64,000 nt of DNA, taken from NCBI RefSeq assembly GCF_020382885.2, contig NC_058495.1, positions 27,015,627 through 27,079,626 on the forward strand, in the 5' to 3' direction. Position 1 is the stretch's first letter. Each line of letters begins with the position of its first letter. Under the pieces are notes generated by a model, which had not been told where the DNA came from, did not search any database, and saw only the letters and a program-made list of their open reading frames with translations. Below are positions 12,916-45,789 of the stretch, one piece after another. Source of the stretch: Scatophagus argus (lineage: Eukaryota > Chordata > Actinopteri > Scatophagidae). Made by a program: the position numbers and the translations under genes.

Positions 12916-13835
12916 CATAAGCACACACGCACGAATGTTTTAACATTTTTGTAAGCAGCTACAGAATGATGGGGTGTATGGAGGACCGAATATTGAAAAT
13001 AAATAAATAAACTACTCAGTAAATGAATTAATATGGCATAAACACACCGAACTAATGCTAAAAATAATAATGAATTCATAGAAAACATATATTTGTGTTT
13101 TAATTCTTAAATCTGCACTGCAGCAAACTAAGACAGAAATATCAACTTAACATTTGAAGTAACGTTAACATTTAATTTACATATTAGTTTTGCCCCATTT
13201 AATGCCATATTAACTCATTTACTGAGTCATTTACTGATTTATTTTTCATTGTTTGGTGTTTGGTGACGTATGTTTAACAATTTGCATGAGGCGACCTGCA
13301 GCCACAGTTTAATTCAGCGTGAATCAGAAGTCATTCAATGACCACATGAACTCCAGCATCTGCAAAACACTTCGTGTCTGCAGCACAGAAGACAGAAGGA
13401 CAGCAAAGTCTGGGCAAACTGCTGACGTCTGATTCATTTTGCTCGCACGTACTGCAGTCAATAAAGTAATAAAGTAATGTTATTTTTATTCGATAAACAT
13501 TTCAAAGGTAAAAGTTCCTCATTTCTGTTGTGCTTCGTGTTCAGTGTGCTTTAGCTCAGTTTGCTTTGAGGGACACGTCCAGCATCTCCGCTCCGAGACG
13601 TGTTCGCGGTGGGTTTTGGTGGTATGGTGGTATGTTGTGCGTCAGTCGGACCGTCTTTGTCCTCTGCTGTCCGTCTTTGGTCGGCTTTCTGTTTCCTGAA
13701 CGTCTGTGTCTCGCGTTGCAGCTGGAGAAACAGCAGGAGAAACAGCAGCAGGAAAACCTGAAAGCTCCAGAGTTCATCAAAGTGAAGGAAAATCTGAGAC
13801 GGACGTCGTTTCACAAAGAGGAGAAGGAAGTGTAG
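7383..13835 (+). CDS. fam107a: FAM107-family protein (actin-associated coiled-coil protein, closest to FAM107A/DRR1)
   Basis: Four coding exons are supported: 7383-7485 (donor gtaaga), 11158-11362 (donor gtaaca), 12691-12850 (donor gtaaca) and 13722-13835 (stop tag). Phases match at every junction. Translation gives 193 codons from the first Met-Asp-Gln repeat ATG (7383) or 163 from the later ATG at 7473; I cannot tell which is used. The core is diagnostic: [18 protein letters not shown], then [18 protein letters not shown], a Lys/Glu-rich coiled coil, and [13 protein letters not shown] near the C-terminus. FAM107 proteins are about 130-145 residues, so the N-terminus here is extended. Known for the family: FAM107A (DRR1/TU3A) binds and bundles actin and is stress- and glucocorticoid-inducible in brain. 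LIKPKKL, [12 protein letters not shown] and an acidic-basic tail favour FAM107A over FAM107B, but the assignment is tentative. Exon 3 lies between a (GT)n and a (CA)n tract. Confidence 0.85.
7486..11157 (+). other. fam107 intron 1
   Basis: No recognisable coding exon. It includes an AAGTAC-rich teleost dispersed repeat near 7815-7935 and a tandemly duplicated gttagc/gctaac segment near 10240-10330. The rest is AT-rich unique sequence with no long open frame of known similarity. Confidence 0.6.
10236..10330. repeat. Imperfect tandem duplication rich in gttagc/gctaac
   Basis: The block cagctgttagctcagttag followed by ctgtggagct appears twice, near 10243 and 10299, separated by a near-inverted spacer (gctaacggccctgcagctgtggagctaac has the same words in both orientations). 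It gives an Ala/Val/Ser-rich fake open frame. Confidence 0.7.
12006..12042. repeat. (CA)n microsatellite
   Basis: Pure CA run in fam107 intron 2. A second CA run lies at about 12280-12318 in the same intron. Confidence 0.95.
12655..12682 (+). repeat. (GT)n tract 8 bases before a fam107 acceptor
   Basis: About fourteen GT units end just before tttgctcag, the acceptor of fam107 exon 3 (12691). It takes the place of most of the usual pyrimidine tract. Confidence 0.9.
12855..12914 (+). repeat. (CA)n tract immediately after a fam107 donor
   Basis: The CA run starts 3-4 bases after the donor of fam107 exon 3 and is interrupted by a few CG steps. Together with the (GT)n before the exon, it means complementary RNA repeats flank this exon. 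Confidence 0.9.
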
Positions 13836-16800
13836 AGACGGAGCCGCTGTCCTGCAGGGGACAACGGACTGAGAAGCAGACTGTCCACATGCTTATAGGA
13901 TTTGACGAGGACGCACAGAGGACATACTGAGGACAGAAACACACTAAAGACATGAGGACACACTGAGGAGACGGTGAAGACACACTGAGGACATACTGTG
14001 ACACAAAGACACTGAGGACAGGCTGTCCAGAGAGCTGGATGTCCTCGCAGACTGAACACTTTGGGAGGAACTGAATCGGTTAATGAGGTAAAGACGAGGC
14101 GGCGGACATTAACTCACCTGGAGCCGTTCACACCTGACTGCTGGAGGTCCATGGTGGACACATCACCTGACCTGTCCCACCAGGTGGACGACCAGAAACA
14201 AGCCGCTTTCAGCTCAGAATGAATGAAGGGCTGTGATAAACATTTGGTTTCCTGTCAGTTACTACACAGAACAAAACTTTCATCATCTAATCACAAGAAT
14301 CCGATCGATGATAATCGTGTCTGCAGAAGTCACGTCCGGGAAAAGACATCCAAGACTCGGGTCTTGGAATTAGAGATTAATTAATCATGTAGTTATGAAA
14401 TACAAACATGCAGAAACGTGTTTGTTCCACGGCAGCTGGACTCGGTGTGTAAAAGCAGCAGGAGACTGTGCTCGGGTTCCTCAAACCTTCCGGTTTAGAC
14501 CACCAACCTACCAATCGCACCTCGTGGAAAACAAGATGCTAACTCATGACGTGAGGAGGTCGTAACTATGAAGACAAATGTCATAACTGCAAGATTTTAA
14601 TCTCAGAATTTATTTTTCAGATGCTAATTGTTATTATGGTCTATAGAAGTCAAAATTACAGGAAAAGATTTGATCGCATGATTCATATCTCAATGTGTTC
14701 CTGTCCTAAAAAGTCATAATTATACATGTTTGTAGTAACTACAAGATGAAGTCATAGTTATGCCATAACTATATGACATGCAGCAGTTGTAACTGATAGA
14801 ATCACCGTCTCAACACCAGAAGTCATCAGATTCCTGGCGTCTGTGCTGGTTGGACTTTTCACCAGAAGAAGAAAACTGTTTGCTTTGTGACTTGGCTCGT
14901 TGTAGTGACAGGATCCGGTCACTCCAAACAGACGTGACCTGGGTTCTGCGATCATGAGGCTGTGCTGAATAAGTGCTTGGAGCCACAGACACGATGGCCT
15001 CCTGTGTGTCAAACTGTTTCAAGTGTTGTCTGTTACTTAATGTGCCTAAATCTGTGTGTCTGTGGACGAATGTGCAGGAGATCCTTCAGGATTTCAGAAA
15101 AACTGAGTCAGCAATACGTCAAACTGTGTAAAGTGAGAAAGGAGACTCATTTTGACATCCTGTTTTAATCACATTCTTAATTAAAAAACATTATCACAGC
15201 AGTTCATCAATTAATCAACAAGTGTAGGATTCAACTACATGGACACTAATGTTTCTTCACAACCCGCAGGGCAGCCACCGTTCACACCTGCAGCTCAATT
15301 CTTTGACTAAATGAAATGTTACATTCATAAACTGTGCTGCCACAGGGTGGTGGTCTGGGTGGAGGTCCAGCACTGTCACACCAGAATTCAGGGTTCGATT
15401 CCTAACTGTGGTTTGGTTTGGCCAACTCAAGCTCTTTGGTTAACGTCACAAAAAGCTCCTTATTTCAGTAAAGTGTAAATAAAAATCATGACATTTCATC
15501 TTCAGACTCACCTTTCTGTCACAAAGTGAACCGTTCACGTCCACGTTTGGTCAAACCTCACTCTGCTGTGATGCTGTGCTGTTCGTTATGATCTCACACC
15601 GGTGGCTTTCTGGCTTGTACTGAATGTTTTTGTCTTCGCTCAGAGGTCAGAATGATGAGAAAACCTTTAGTGATCACAGATGTGTATTTTGAGACATTTC
15701 TTGTTATTGTAATGACTACATGATGAATTTTATCTAAGGCTTATGGAGATCAGGATAATGCAAAGTTATCTCATACTTATGAGATTCACATCTCATTATT
15801 ACATCAAGATTTTTGCTGTCATTACAAGGTGATAATTAAATAATCCACACATCAACGTAATTTTCTTCTAACTGTGATAAGTCAGAATTATGAGGTAAAG
15901 AAATCCTAATGACAAGAAAGCTTTTTTATACTTTAATCTGTTGTTGCATGAGATGCGAAGTCATAATTTTGAGATGATTACAGAACATGAAACAGAGAGT
16001 CGTGATGTGTTATGATTTGGTACAAACTGTCACAAAGCACATTAAAGTGAAAACTGAAGCCTTACGTCCAGTCGGGTTTGAATTGTTGATACTGAAATGT
16101 ACAATCACTGAAATCGGTTTGAATTTCTTGATCATAGAGCACTTTAGACTTTAACTAAATAAAGATTAGAATCTAAATAGACTTGTTTTTATTTGCATTT
16201 GACTTTGTGGTAATCTCTTTTATGGTTTTTGAAGCAGTGATTGTTCAGATTAACATGCTCAGATTCACAGCTGAATGAAATTAGAACCTGCAGCAGAAAC
16301 GTGTTTGTTGACATGAAGACAATAAAGAACAATAACCAGGTGGTGTTTTTGCTTCATTATCCAGGAGGACAAAGCAAATCCTTCCTTCCAATCCATAAAG
16401 AAAATATAAATATATACACAATGTTTTTGAAATGGGTATTATATGTTATACGTTCCCACTTAAGCATTTAACATAATGATCCAATGTCACAACAGCAAAA
16501 TGTTTAAAAAAGAAAAACACTACAAACATGTGCTATACAGAAAATGAACAAAAATAAAAGGTACATAAATAACTGCGAGGTGTATAGAGACAAAAATAGT
16601 CACAAATAAAGTGACTACACAGGAAATTTCAACAGCAAATTATATTTAGACTATAAGCTACATTTATTTATTAGTTTATTATTTTTAAACACTGAACAGT
16701 TTGGATTTCCCCCCTGCATTCTCGTGTATAGAATTTAATTAATCCATCTGTTGTGGAAATGTTGAAACAATAAACTCAAACAATAAACAAAAAAACAAAC

Positions 16801-17950
16801 CTGAAAATCAAAGTCGTGTTTGAGCTAACGCTACATTAGCTTTGTGCCGGCTTGGTCACTAGCATACTAACGTCGTTAGCTTAGCGTTTGCTGTTAGCTT
16901 GCAGGTCCTGCAGGTCTCCCTCCAACAGGTGTGTGGCACGGGGCCTCCACCCTCCTGTGCAGTGACAGTGAAACAGCGCTGAGTTCACACACCTGACCTG
17001 ACGCACTGCGTCGTACTCACGCGGATTTTCTACATCTGAAGCGCGTCATGTCAAAACTTCCACTTGAATGTTTATTTACTTTACCTTTGTTCTGGTACCT
17101 GGGAGCGTTGCGTTCACTGACCTCACAGCTTCTCTATGCGATGAAGATTCTATCCACCGGATGTCGCTGTTTCACCTCCTGGGCTCCTGAGACAGGAAGT
17201 ACTTTTATTTTGTATTCACGGCGTTAGAAATTAGTTGGAAAACGCGTTTTTACTCCAGTAATTACTGATTTAATTTTCAAATTAATGCTGGCCGCGGGAC
17301 CCTGATTGCCTTCCTCGTTCACTTGTGGTGGCCATGACAAGAACAACAGAAATGTATCTTGCTGTTGCCATTCATATATTTGTGGGAGCTGCTGTGACAA
17401 ATGAAAATTGAACTTACACTTAATTTAACTAATCTATTTGAAATTAAAACATTAAATTAATCTAATTAATTTTATATTTATATTACCTTACAGATGTCAT
17501 TTCGTTCTTTTTCTCAGTGAACACAGCTGGTTTCCAGTCACTTCACAACATCACTCCATTTTCTTATTTCCACTGTGTAACCGCTGTGTTTGACAGTTTC
17601 AATCCTTTTGTGTTATTTCCCAAAAACAGTCTTATCAGAGACATTGTGAAAAGGCACACACTAACCTTGAACAGTCTCCTCCCAGACAGTTGAGACATCT
17701 TTATTTTGAAAAATAAACTTGCTGGCTTATTGATGTTATTATTTAATCACTTTGCATTGTTGCATATGATTTTGATTATTCGCTTTACATTACTTTATGC
17801 AATTTAATATACATTTTGATTACACAATCCAGAAAAATATTCACTGCATCCATTAACTGTACAAATCACTAGTCTGATGGACGTCAAGATTTCTTGATTT
17901 TCGATTTAATTTTAAGTTTTATTTTGAAAAGGTGACCGGAAGCTATTTTG
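13836..17950. other. fam107 3' flank and intergenic region before pik3c2b
   Basis: No coding exon recognised. The first 2 kb probably holds the fam107 3' UTR; AATAAA hexamers occur at 15478-15483 and 16158-16163. A SINE-like fragment with a B-box word (ggttcgattcc) lies near 15345-15420. From 16,900 the sequence becomes more CpG-rich towards pik3c2b exon 1. No MDM4-like sequence is visible. Confidence 0.5.
16158..16163 (+). terminator. Candidate polyadenylation signal for fam107
   Basis: AATAAA in an AT-rich context about 2.3 kb after the fam107 stop. An earlier AATAAA at 15478 is an alternative. Position alone supports this; no transcript evidence is available. Confidence 0.3.
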
Positions 17951-17959
17951 CTTTGTCAT

Positions 17960-18300
17960 ATCTGACTTGGCGCCGCTGGTCCGGCAGCTGCAGAGCAGAG
18001 ATTGACGCAAAGCCGACAGCCTCTCCAGATACTGGGCTCCCGAGCAGCCGGAGCCTCGTACCGCGGGCTGCATTGTTTAACCCGTAAACAGAGGCTGACA
18101 CAGCAGAGCCGGTGATCCGGTTCTACCGTCTGAATGTGTGGAATACCGCCCGCATCGGCGACTGGATACTCATAATCTGCTCGGAAACACCTACCAAAAA
18201 TCGGCAGTTGAGGAGGATCGATGTAAATTTTGGCAGCAAAGTAAACCGCTATAAAATGGCAACCGCCGCCCGCTCCCGGCAACCGTAGACCGAGAGTCAG
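17960..18300 (+). promoter_or_regulatory. pik3c2b: pik3c2b CpG-rich promoter region and non-coding exon 1
   Basis: A GC- and CpG-rich block in otherwise AT-rich DNA ends in gagagtcag followed by a strong donor (gtaagg) at 18301. It fits a 5' UTR exon spliced to the exon whose acceptor lies at 22582, just before the start codon. A TATA-like word (ctataaaatgg) at 18249-18259 would put transcription start only ~20-30 bases before the donor. If it is not used, the exon starts earlier in the CpG-rich block. The exact start site cannot be fixed from sequence. Confidence 0.55.
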
Positions 18301-21300
18301 GTAAGGTTTTCCCACCCGGGAGCAAAGTAGCTGCTAGCTGAGGTTAGCATACAGTGTTTTGTTTATGAAAATGTTCTGACGCATTTCTCTCGGCGGCGGC
18401 TGAAGTTGCAGTCTGTTCACTTGCTGGAGACTGCGCTGCTTCGCGAGTGCCTTTCTTCGAAGAGAAGGTCAAACCAAACTCCATTCAATCATCCGAGCAT
18501 CAAAACATTCCTGGATTTTTGTGTGTTTGGATTCAAATTCGAACATGGGTGATGACTTTTCACAAATCGTTTTGGTCTTCAGTTTAATTCGGCTCACGTG
18601 TAACACACCTGCCCGCTGGTTACTGCAATAGAGCTTAGTTTACAGTAAGAAGTGGTTCGGGCTGCTCGCCGCCGCCCTCCATAGCAGGCTGTGGGTGGGA
18701 AAAATCCCCATAGTAATAGTCGAAGCGCAATGTAAAATTTAAAGCATTTTAAAGCTTACGAATTGTTGTAATTGATGTGTCCGGATGTAAAAGACAGCAG
18801 CGTTGGTTAAATTAATGTCCGGGGCCGGTGTGGATGTTGGCCGGTGAATGAGGCCACGTTTAACTGCTGGATATCTGAATGGAGTTTGGTTGGACGCTCT
18901 CCACCGGACTGGGCGGCGTGTGGGTTTAAAACGTTGCAGTAGACGGTCGGTAGGCTGCTGGCAGCTGCGGCTGCAGCAGCAGCTGTCACGGGGATGTTGG
19001 ACACATTTCCACTCATGTAATTCTCCCTTTTACTTTGTTGTTAATGGCGTTTGTCACCTGTTTTTCCGAGTCTGCGCAGTTTGCGTCTGCTTCCTGAGTT
19101 TGTCTTTTAAAACTTGTTCTTTCCGAATAGAAAATTAAAAATATACTGCTATCATCTTATCAACACAGGGTAAATAGCTATCAAGCTAACAATTTTAAAA
19201 GTGATCTTTCACTGGTCTGTGACGTCATAGACACCTGCCTCGCGCTCGAAACAGGTGGATTTGCTTGGTTGAATTCAGGCGTTGTATTTAAGTTGTCAAC
19301 AAATCGTAAAACATCACCCCGTGACGTCACCACAAGGGGTGTGGCCACAAGAACGTGATAAGTGATTGTATGAAGATATGGTGTGGCTAAATGGCACTGA
19401 TGGTCGGTCTTTCAGCATTCAGCAGAGGCACTAAACCCCCTCAGAAGTTTGCTCAGGCTCGTGTTTTATTTGAGTGGAGCACATTACAGAAGGATCAGGT
19501 GTTTAAAGCTCTGATTTAGAACCCACAGCAGCAGCTTCACTGAATATAATGTTATGGATTTAGTCATTCAGCTTTAGCGAGTTAGATTTATATGTTATAT
19601 ATGTTTGCTTTTACTCAGTTAGTCTCCATTAAATGTGTGCTGAATCAGCTGTCAGCAGCTCCTGTCGGTGGTGGAGCCATGGATGTCCAGACAAACCATC
19701 AGCAGATCACTGTGATACTGAAAGAATGTAAAAACATGAAGATCCTCAGGCAAGTTCTGAATGGAGTTTTTTCCGCTGGTTTCTAAGTGGTTTTATGGAC
19801 ATTTATTCTGGATGGATGGATGGAGATGAGATGTAATAATGTCTTCAGGAAGTGTGTGTCAGAATTCAAAACAAGTCAATTTATTCTTCTAAGTAAAGTA
19901 AAGTAAAGTAAAGTGACATATTTTGTCATTGGAGGGAACTCACTCCAACGAAATTTGTTCTCTGCATTTAACCCACCCAAGTGACGTGCACACACACACA
20001 GCAAACCCGGGGCAGTGGGCGACCGCGTGCAGCGCCCGGGGAGCAGTGGGGGTTAGGTACCTTGCTCAAGGGTACCTCAGCCATGGACACCGGGACGGGG
20101 AATCGAACCAGCAATCCACCGGTTACGGGTCCGACACCCTAACCGCTGATCCACGACTGCCCACCAACATGTCACTTCTGCAGCAGAAGACACACACACA
20201 CACACACACACACAGAGTCCTTTTTCTAACAAATACTGTCATTCCTACCTCAATGTTTGTGTGCGCTGATGACAGTGGGCGTGGCTCAGTGAAAGTAACA
20301 CCCCCCCTCCCACCACCACCACCACCACCACCATGGGGGGGGTCATGAGTCACAGTGTGAACCAGTGAAAATCTGTGACACACACACACACACACGAGTA
20401 GCATCAGCTCTTTGTTGTGTCGAGACCCTTTAAGTCAGAGGGGCAGGACTCTGTGGGTGGGGGGTCTGGAGGGTCTGCTGGGCCTCCATGCTCGCTTCTT
20501 GTTCTGATCTCTTAGGCGTTGACAGCAATACTGATTATTGAAACTGAAACATGTTTCACTTCGCTGTATATCACTTCAACAGAGCATCACTGCTGTTCAA
20601 GGTTCACTTCATAAAAAAGACACACACTGCGTGCTGACCTCAGATCAGTCTGAATAGGAACTGAGGTCCCGTTCCTGCTCGGCCGGGTTCTCACCTCAGA
20701 TGATTCAGAACCACATTTTAATGAAAACAGGCACAGGGAGGACGGAGAGATTCACACGAGTTTAACAGAACAAAAACAGTAAATCAGAAGTTTAAGGTCT
20801 CAGTAAACTGTCGTCTGACACAAAGCCCTTGTTTCCTGGCGGCAGCTGGTCCACAGCAGCCCAGGCATGTATGGAAGTGGGACACAGCTGGTTTTTGGTG
20901 TGTACATCAGGGTTTATTCCTGTCTGCAGGGGGTGGGGGTGGGGTCTTTGTCTCTCACCCACCCCCATCATCATGAGGCAGACAGAGGAATCAGTCAGAT
21001 TGCATGTAAATTCATGCCATAAAGAATATTTCAGAGATTTTATTGCGGCATTAACCTAAAATCTAATGACAATTAAGCTGGAGTTGACCTGCAGCAGCTG
21101 CATGTGTGTCCTCCAAAGAGACGAGGCGATGTAACTGATCTGAGATCAGTCTGTGGAGCCTGTCCAAACATGAGGCTGTGACAGTGTGACACGACACACT
21201 GAGCTGCTAAACACTGCTCACAGGTCAGAGATGCCCTCAGCTTCATCACCTTCATCACTTTCCTACTACTACTTCAGTCTTCTCTGACACACAACGAACA

Positions 21301-22582
21301 AGCTGAGCTGCTGAATGTCGCAGCTGCTTTACTTTATGTAAGGTTCAAAGTTCAGTTTTACTGTCATCATAAAACGCAGGATTGCACAATGCAGTAAACC
21401 AGTATTCAAAAGTAGCACTAAAACCTAATTTATCTTTAGAAAAGAGTCAGTTTGATGACAGTGTTGGATCGGGACGGTCTTCAGTGTCTTCAGTCTCCGC
21501 TGCTGATGAAAATCTGACGAGACTCGAAAGTCTTCGAAGACGAGGGAATGTTTTAAAGTTTTATTCCGTTTTAAGACCTGTTTTCTCACTTCCTTCCTCG
21601 CTCTCTGACTCTCCTGGTTGTCACAGCGTCAGGCGACCAGAAGGAACACGTTTCTCTTCAGGCCATCTGAGTCTGATACCAAAACCATCCCAGGACTTTG
21701 TCAGCAGGTCTGTGATGGTGTCTTGTTTTGTCCATCTCCTCAGGACCTGCTTTGCTTTAAACTCTGACTGAATGCTTCTTAGCCAAATGAAAGACTGCAG
21801 GACATGCGATCCTGGAGCTGCTCAGGTCTCAGCTGGTTTTACCTCCTCACTGTTTCACTTCCTCCTCATTGTGTTTCTGGGTTTCCTTCCTGCCTCCACG
21901 CTGGCCTGCAGGTTTGTTGGTTGGATCCTGAGCGAGCCTCCGGGTCTCTGGGAGGAAAGTTTGAAGTGGGACAAACAAAGACATCTCAGTTTGATGGAGA
22001 CGCTCGCTGCTGTCAGTGACACGGAGGACAAGGAGACTGTAGGCGTCAAAACACGACGCATCTAACCTTCTGTTTTAGCAAGAATCTGGGCTGAAAAGTC
22101 TCCTCAGCGTTCAACAATTTGTGCTTCTTGAAGTCAGATTTAAGATTGAAAGTTGAGATTTTGGATTAAATTGCAATGAGTCGTCCATAAGTAAAGACAT
22201 ATTGACTTATCAGCTTGTGTCTGTCCCCAAAACCTGTGGATAAAAAAGGTTTTTAAAATCTAGAAGCTTCCTGTGTGGTTTTCGTCAGCAGTTGCTTCAT
22301 TCACAGCTTTTTCTACTTGACTTCATCATCATCATCATCATGTGACTGTTAGAAGAGTCTGTCTTAAAGTTAATACAAGAGAACTTTCTGACATGTCCTC
22401 ACCCCAACTTCACACTTTGTTAAAGGAAACAGGAAGTCCATCACTGTTGGTGGGTTGCGTTCATGCAAAGTTTATCAGAAAAGGGTCTGGGCTTCACTAC
22501 AAACTTTAGTTCAGAATAATAGCACAGGAGCTGAATAATGATGTATCTGTGGATGTCTCACTGTCTTCCTCTCTGTCCTCAG
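18301..22582 (+). other. pik3c2b intron 1
   Basis: The first part (18300-18970) stays CpG-rich and probably belongs to the promoter or CpG island. It then holds an antisense SINE (19911-20163), short CA and CCA repeats at 20190-20395, and unremarkable sequence. No coding exon is supported; several 60-140 codon open frames lack any family signal. Confidence 0.6.
19911..20163 (-). mobile_element. tRNA-derived SINE, copy 2 (full length, antisense)
   Basis: Reverse-complement copy of the same SINE as at 431, 58291 and 63811. It includes the complete tRNA-like head (tggatcagcggttagggtg A-box region and ggttcgattcc B-box on the minus strand). It is preceded on the + strand by an (AAGTA)n run at 19892-19916, probably the SINE's 3' microsatellite tail. 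Confidence 0.9.
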
Positions 22583-22669
22583 CTGGTCCTCAGCAGCTCC
22601 ATGTGTCCACGCTGATCTTCTAGCTCAGCTCTTCCCTCCCATCGGGCTCCCTCTCTGTGTGGAGGCATC

Positions 22670-42655
<19,986 letters not shown>

Positions 42656-44825
42656 CGGACAGGAAACGGGAAGGGCTGGGTTTAAAGGGAAGGGAAGAGA
42701 AGAAACAGAGAAGCGTTTCTCCTGATGAGGACAGAAGACAAAAGGAAAATCCTTTCAAAGTAAAAGCCGTGTGGCTGATCCTCCCTCAGTGTGTGAGGGA
42801 GTTTAGTGCCGCATTTGAAGCTGCAGTGTCGTCATCACAAAGTTTGATTTGTATTTTAACACAAAAATCTGGACTTGTATTGGTAATTTATTTGATTAAT
42901 AATCACTTGAAAAGGTTTCGTGAGTGAGGCAGATTAATTTTCATGATCAAGCTCTTTAAACAAACTCCTCTGAGATTTTAAGTGAGCAAACTCTCCAGTG
43001 AAGTGACTTCAAAGTAAAGTTAAATTGAGTTCCAAGCTCTCATGTTAAATCAGACTTTTTCCGAATGGACATGTCTTCATGAAGACGTGTTGAGTCTGAA
43101 TTCATGCCTTTATTTTGAAGAGAAGATGAAATTGTTTCCTGTTCGGACTCCGTGATGCTTCTTCCTCTTCTTCTTCAGCATATTTTCAGACGAAGAGCTG
43201 AACACCAAACCCCGTTCGGATGAGCTCATCTCCGTTTTCCAGCAGGGTTTCCTACTTCTGGTTTGAGTTTTGCTTCTTACTGATGATTTTATTATTTTAA
43301 TACTTAATACCTTTAAAAATTTCTGTTGCCCAGAAGACAAACAGATGAAGTGGAAAATTAATATAATAATAATAATTATACTTAAAACACTTAGTATCTC
43401 ATGCTGGGAAACAGAAATGATGTAGAAAATGCACATTAACTGTTCAGAAGTTGGTTAACATTTTACATAATTTTGTTGTGAATGATTTTGACAAAGAAAC
43501 ATTTTGTTTTGACTTTGTTTCATGATCAGTGAAATCAGAGGAAAGGACCCAGTTGAGTCATTTTCCAGGACTTTTTAAGGACTGAAATGCTGCATCTTCC
43601 AGATTCCAGGAACATTTCATGCAGCTTTTTCATGTCCTGACACAGAACAGACACATAACTCACACCCGACTTCGTGTGTGACTTCAGCACAAAACACACT
43701 GTGTAGGCGAAGAGTTTTAACTGTAAGCTGCAGCAGCGCAGCTTTAGCCTGAATGTTGCTAACAGGAAGTGGCTCAAGTCGAGTCTGGTTTGAGTCCAGC
43801 ACTGTAAAAAAAGAAAACGCACTGCAGGATATTTTTATAGCAAGGATGAAGATTTGATTTTCTATCTGTGGTGCACGTGAGCTTCTTAAACTTCCTGCTG
43901 CTGCTCAGTTTGCCTTCCAGCCTGTCGTCCTCTGCTTTCTGTTCAACTCTGAATAATCTGCCGGCTGTTTGTTTCTACATTTCATTCTTTCTTTTTTTAA
44001 TCATCTTTTGTGTGTAATTTTGTACATTTTGGGAAAGACTCGTGGCCATTTTAACCTGCCTCTGCGGGTTGCAGTGCACACTGGCGAGAAGCGAGTGCTT
44101 TCCTGCGGGTTGTTTTTGCGCTGTAGACGAGACAAACTGAGGACGTGAACCTGCAGGAAACGAATTCCACTGATCTGATCCGTTCAGCACATTTTTCCAA
44201 ATGCAAAACATGTTTGAAATGGCTCCAGTAAAACCTGGAGTCATCAGAAAATCTGAGGAGAAAGTTAACATTTCAGTCTAAATGTTTTTCCTAACATATT
44301 TGAGATTAAAGGTGCAGTTTGTAAGAAGTAGGCGTAATTTTTTAAAACATTTTAAAATGAACTAACATCAATAGAGTATGAAGAAACAGCAGTGCTGCTC
44401 AGACGAGACAGATACGAAATAAAACTCACTCAAACTGTCCTGGTTTGTCTTTCCAGCATCACCTCTGGTTTGGTCCAAACATCCTCAGTTCAGACTGAGA
44501 CGTGAAAATAAGCTCCTCTGAGTTCTGGCCACATTTTAAAAGTTGCCCCTTTAAGAATCATGTCAAATTTCCTCTTTTTTAAAAGATGCAGTTTTTTAAA
44601 TGGAGTTCAGTGAAACTCGACGAGACAGTCTGCATCACATCCATCACGTTGATGTGATGGAAGCGAGTGAAGGTGACAGAATGTAAGTTCAAAGTGAACA
44701 GGATCTTAATGTACTGTACAGACTGAACTTAATGAAAATGTGTCCCACCTCCGACTGACAGCCTGTTATTAATGTGTAACTTTCATTTTGGAACATATTT
44801 TGTATTATTTGCACTACAAAATAAA
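42656..44825 (+). other. pik3c2b: pik3c2b 3' UTR (probable)
   Basis: From the stop codon to the AATAAA at 44820 the sequence is AT-rich, with no exon-like signals or recognised repeats beyond short A/T runs. A 3' UTR of ~2.2 kb is inferred from the position of the signal; an earlier end is possible. Confidence 0.5.
44820..44825 (+). terminator. pik3c2b: Polyadenylation signal, probably pik3c2b
   Basis: AATAAA in an AT-rich stretch after a typical 3' UTR-like region, ~2.2 kb after the stop and before the ppp1r15b promoter region. Confidence 0.5.
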
Positions 44826-45789
44826 CTTGAACTGAAAAAGGTCTCTTCTTTCATTCTTTGGATCCCTCCGTCCTACATCTTAATCTCTAAGTTTTCCTCT
44901 TTCCATCTGTCCTCTCTGTATTTTCCCACCTTTCTCTATCATTTCCTCATTTCATCCACATATTTCACAAGGAAAAAATCAAGATTACAGAACTGTAGAA
45001 GCAAGCAGAATATTGTGGAACAGAAAATTATTTTTACTGACCCTCAATCAATCGTGACCCCTCAGATTTATTTTGTCCAAGCTGACAAACACAGCACCAA
45101 ACTGGAAAACAAGATGGTTTCTTAATTCAATGAGACACCAGCTTGTTCTGATAATTGTAATCTGATAATCTGTTAAATGAGAAAAATGAATAAATTAAAC
45201 AAAGCATGTCAATTTAGATATATTTAAGGATAACTTTATTGTTAAGTACGTCGACAAGCTTCTTTCCTTCCCAAAAAGTATTTTATTTAAACATTTATTC
45301 ACTCCTCTGTTAAATACTCCACTAAAAAAGGATTTAAGGGGTTTGCAAGCACATCAGATTATTCTGAAGATCTTTCAATTTAACATGCTGTTGCTTCTCT
45401 CTTCAAACTTTTTAAAACTAAAATTGTTTTCAGTGTGGGAAACGTGCGCTGATACACACGTGGCACCAATGAAAACGGAAACCTTGGACTCACTTTCATT
45501 ATGAAACAGTTATCGATTATATAACATGTGGTGTCCACGTGCTGCTCACTTTGCTTCAGTAACACCGCGACGCTCCCTGGGCGCAGCTTTCACGTAAAAG
45601 GACAGACGAGTCATTGTCGACGCTCCCTTGACTTTCTGATGAAATCTCAAACTGAAACGTAAGACAGACGGAAGCGACTCGGTGAAATTTGAAATTGTAT
45701 TCTAAAGGGAAATCAGAAGCAGTATTAACTGTGGAGAGAGTGAACACAGTCGAAATTGGACTACGAAGGCGACAAATGGTGTTTTTAGA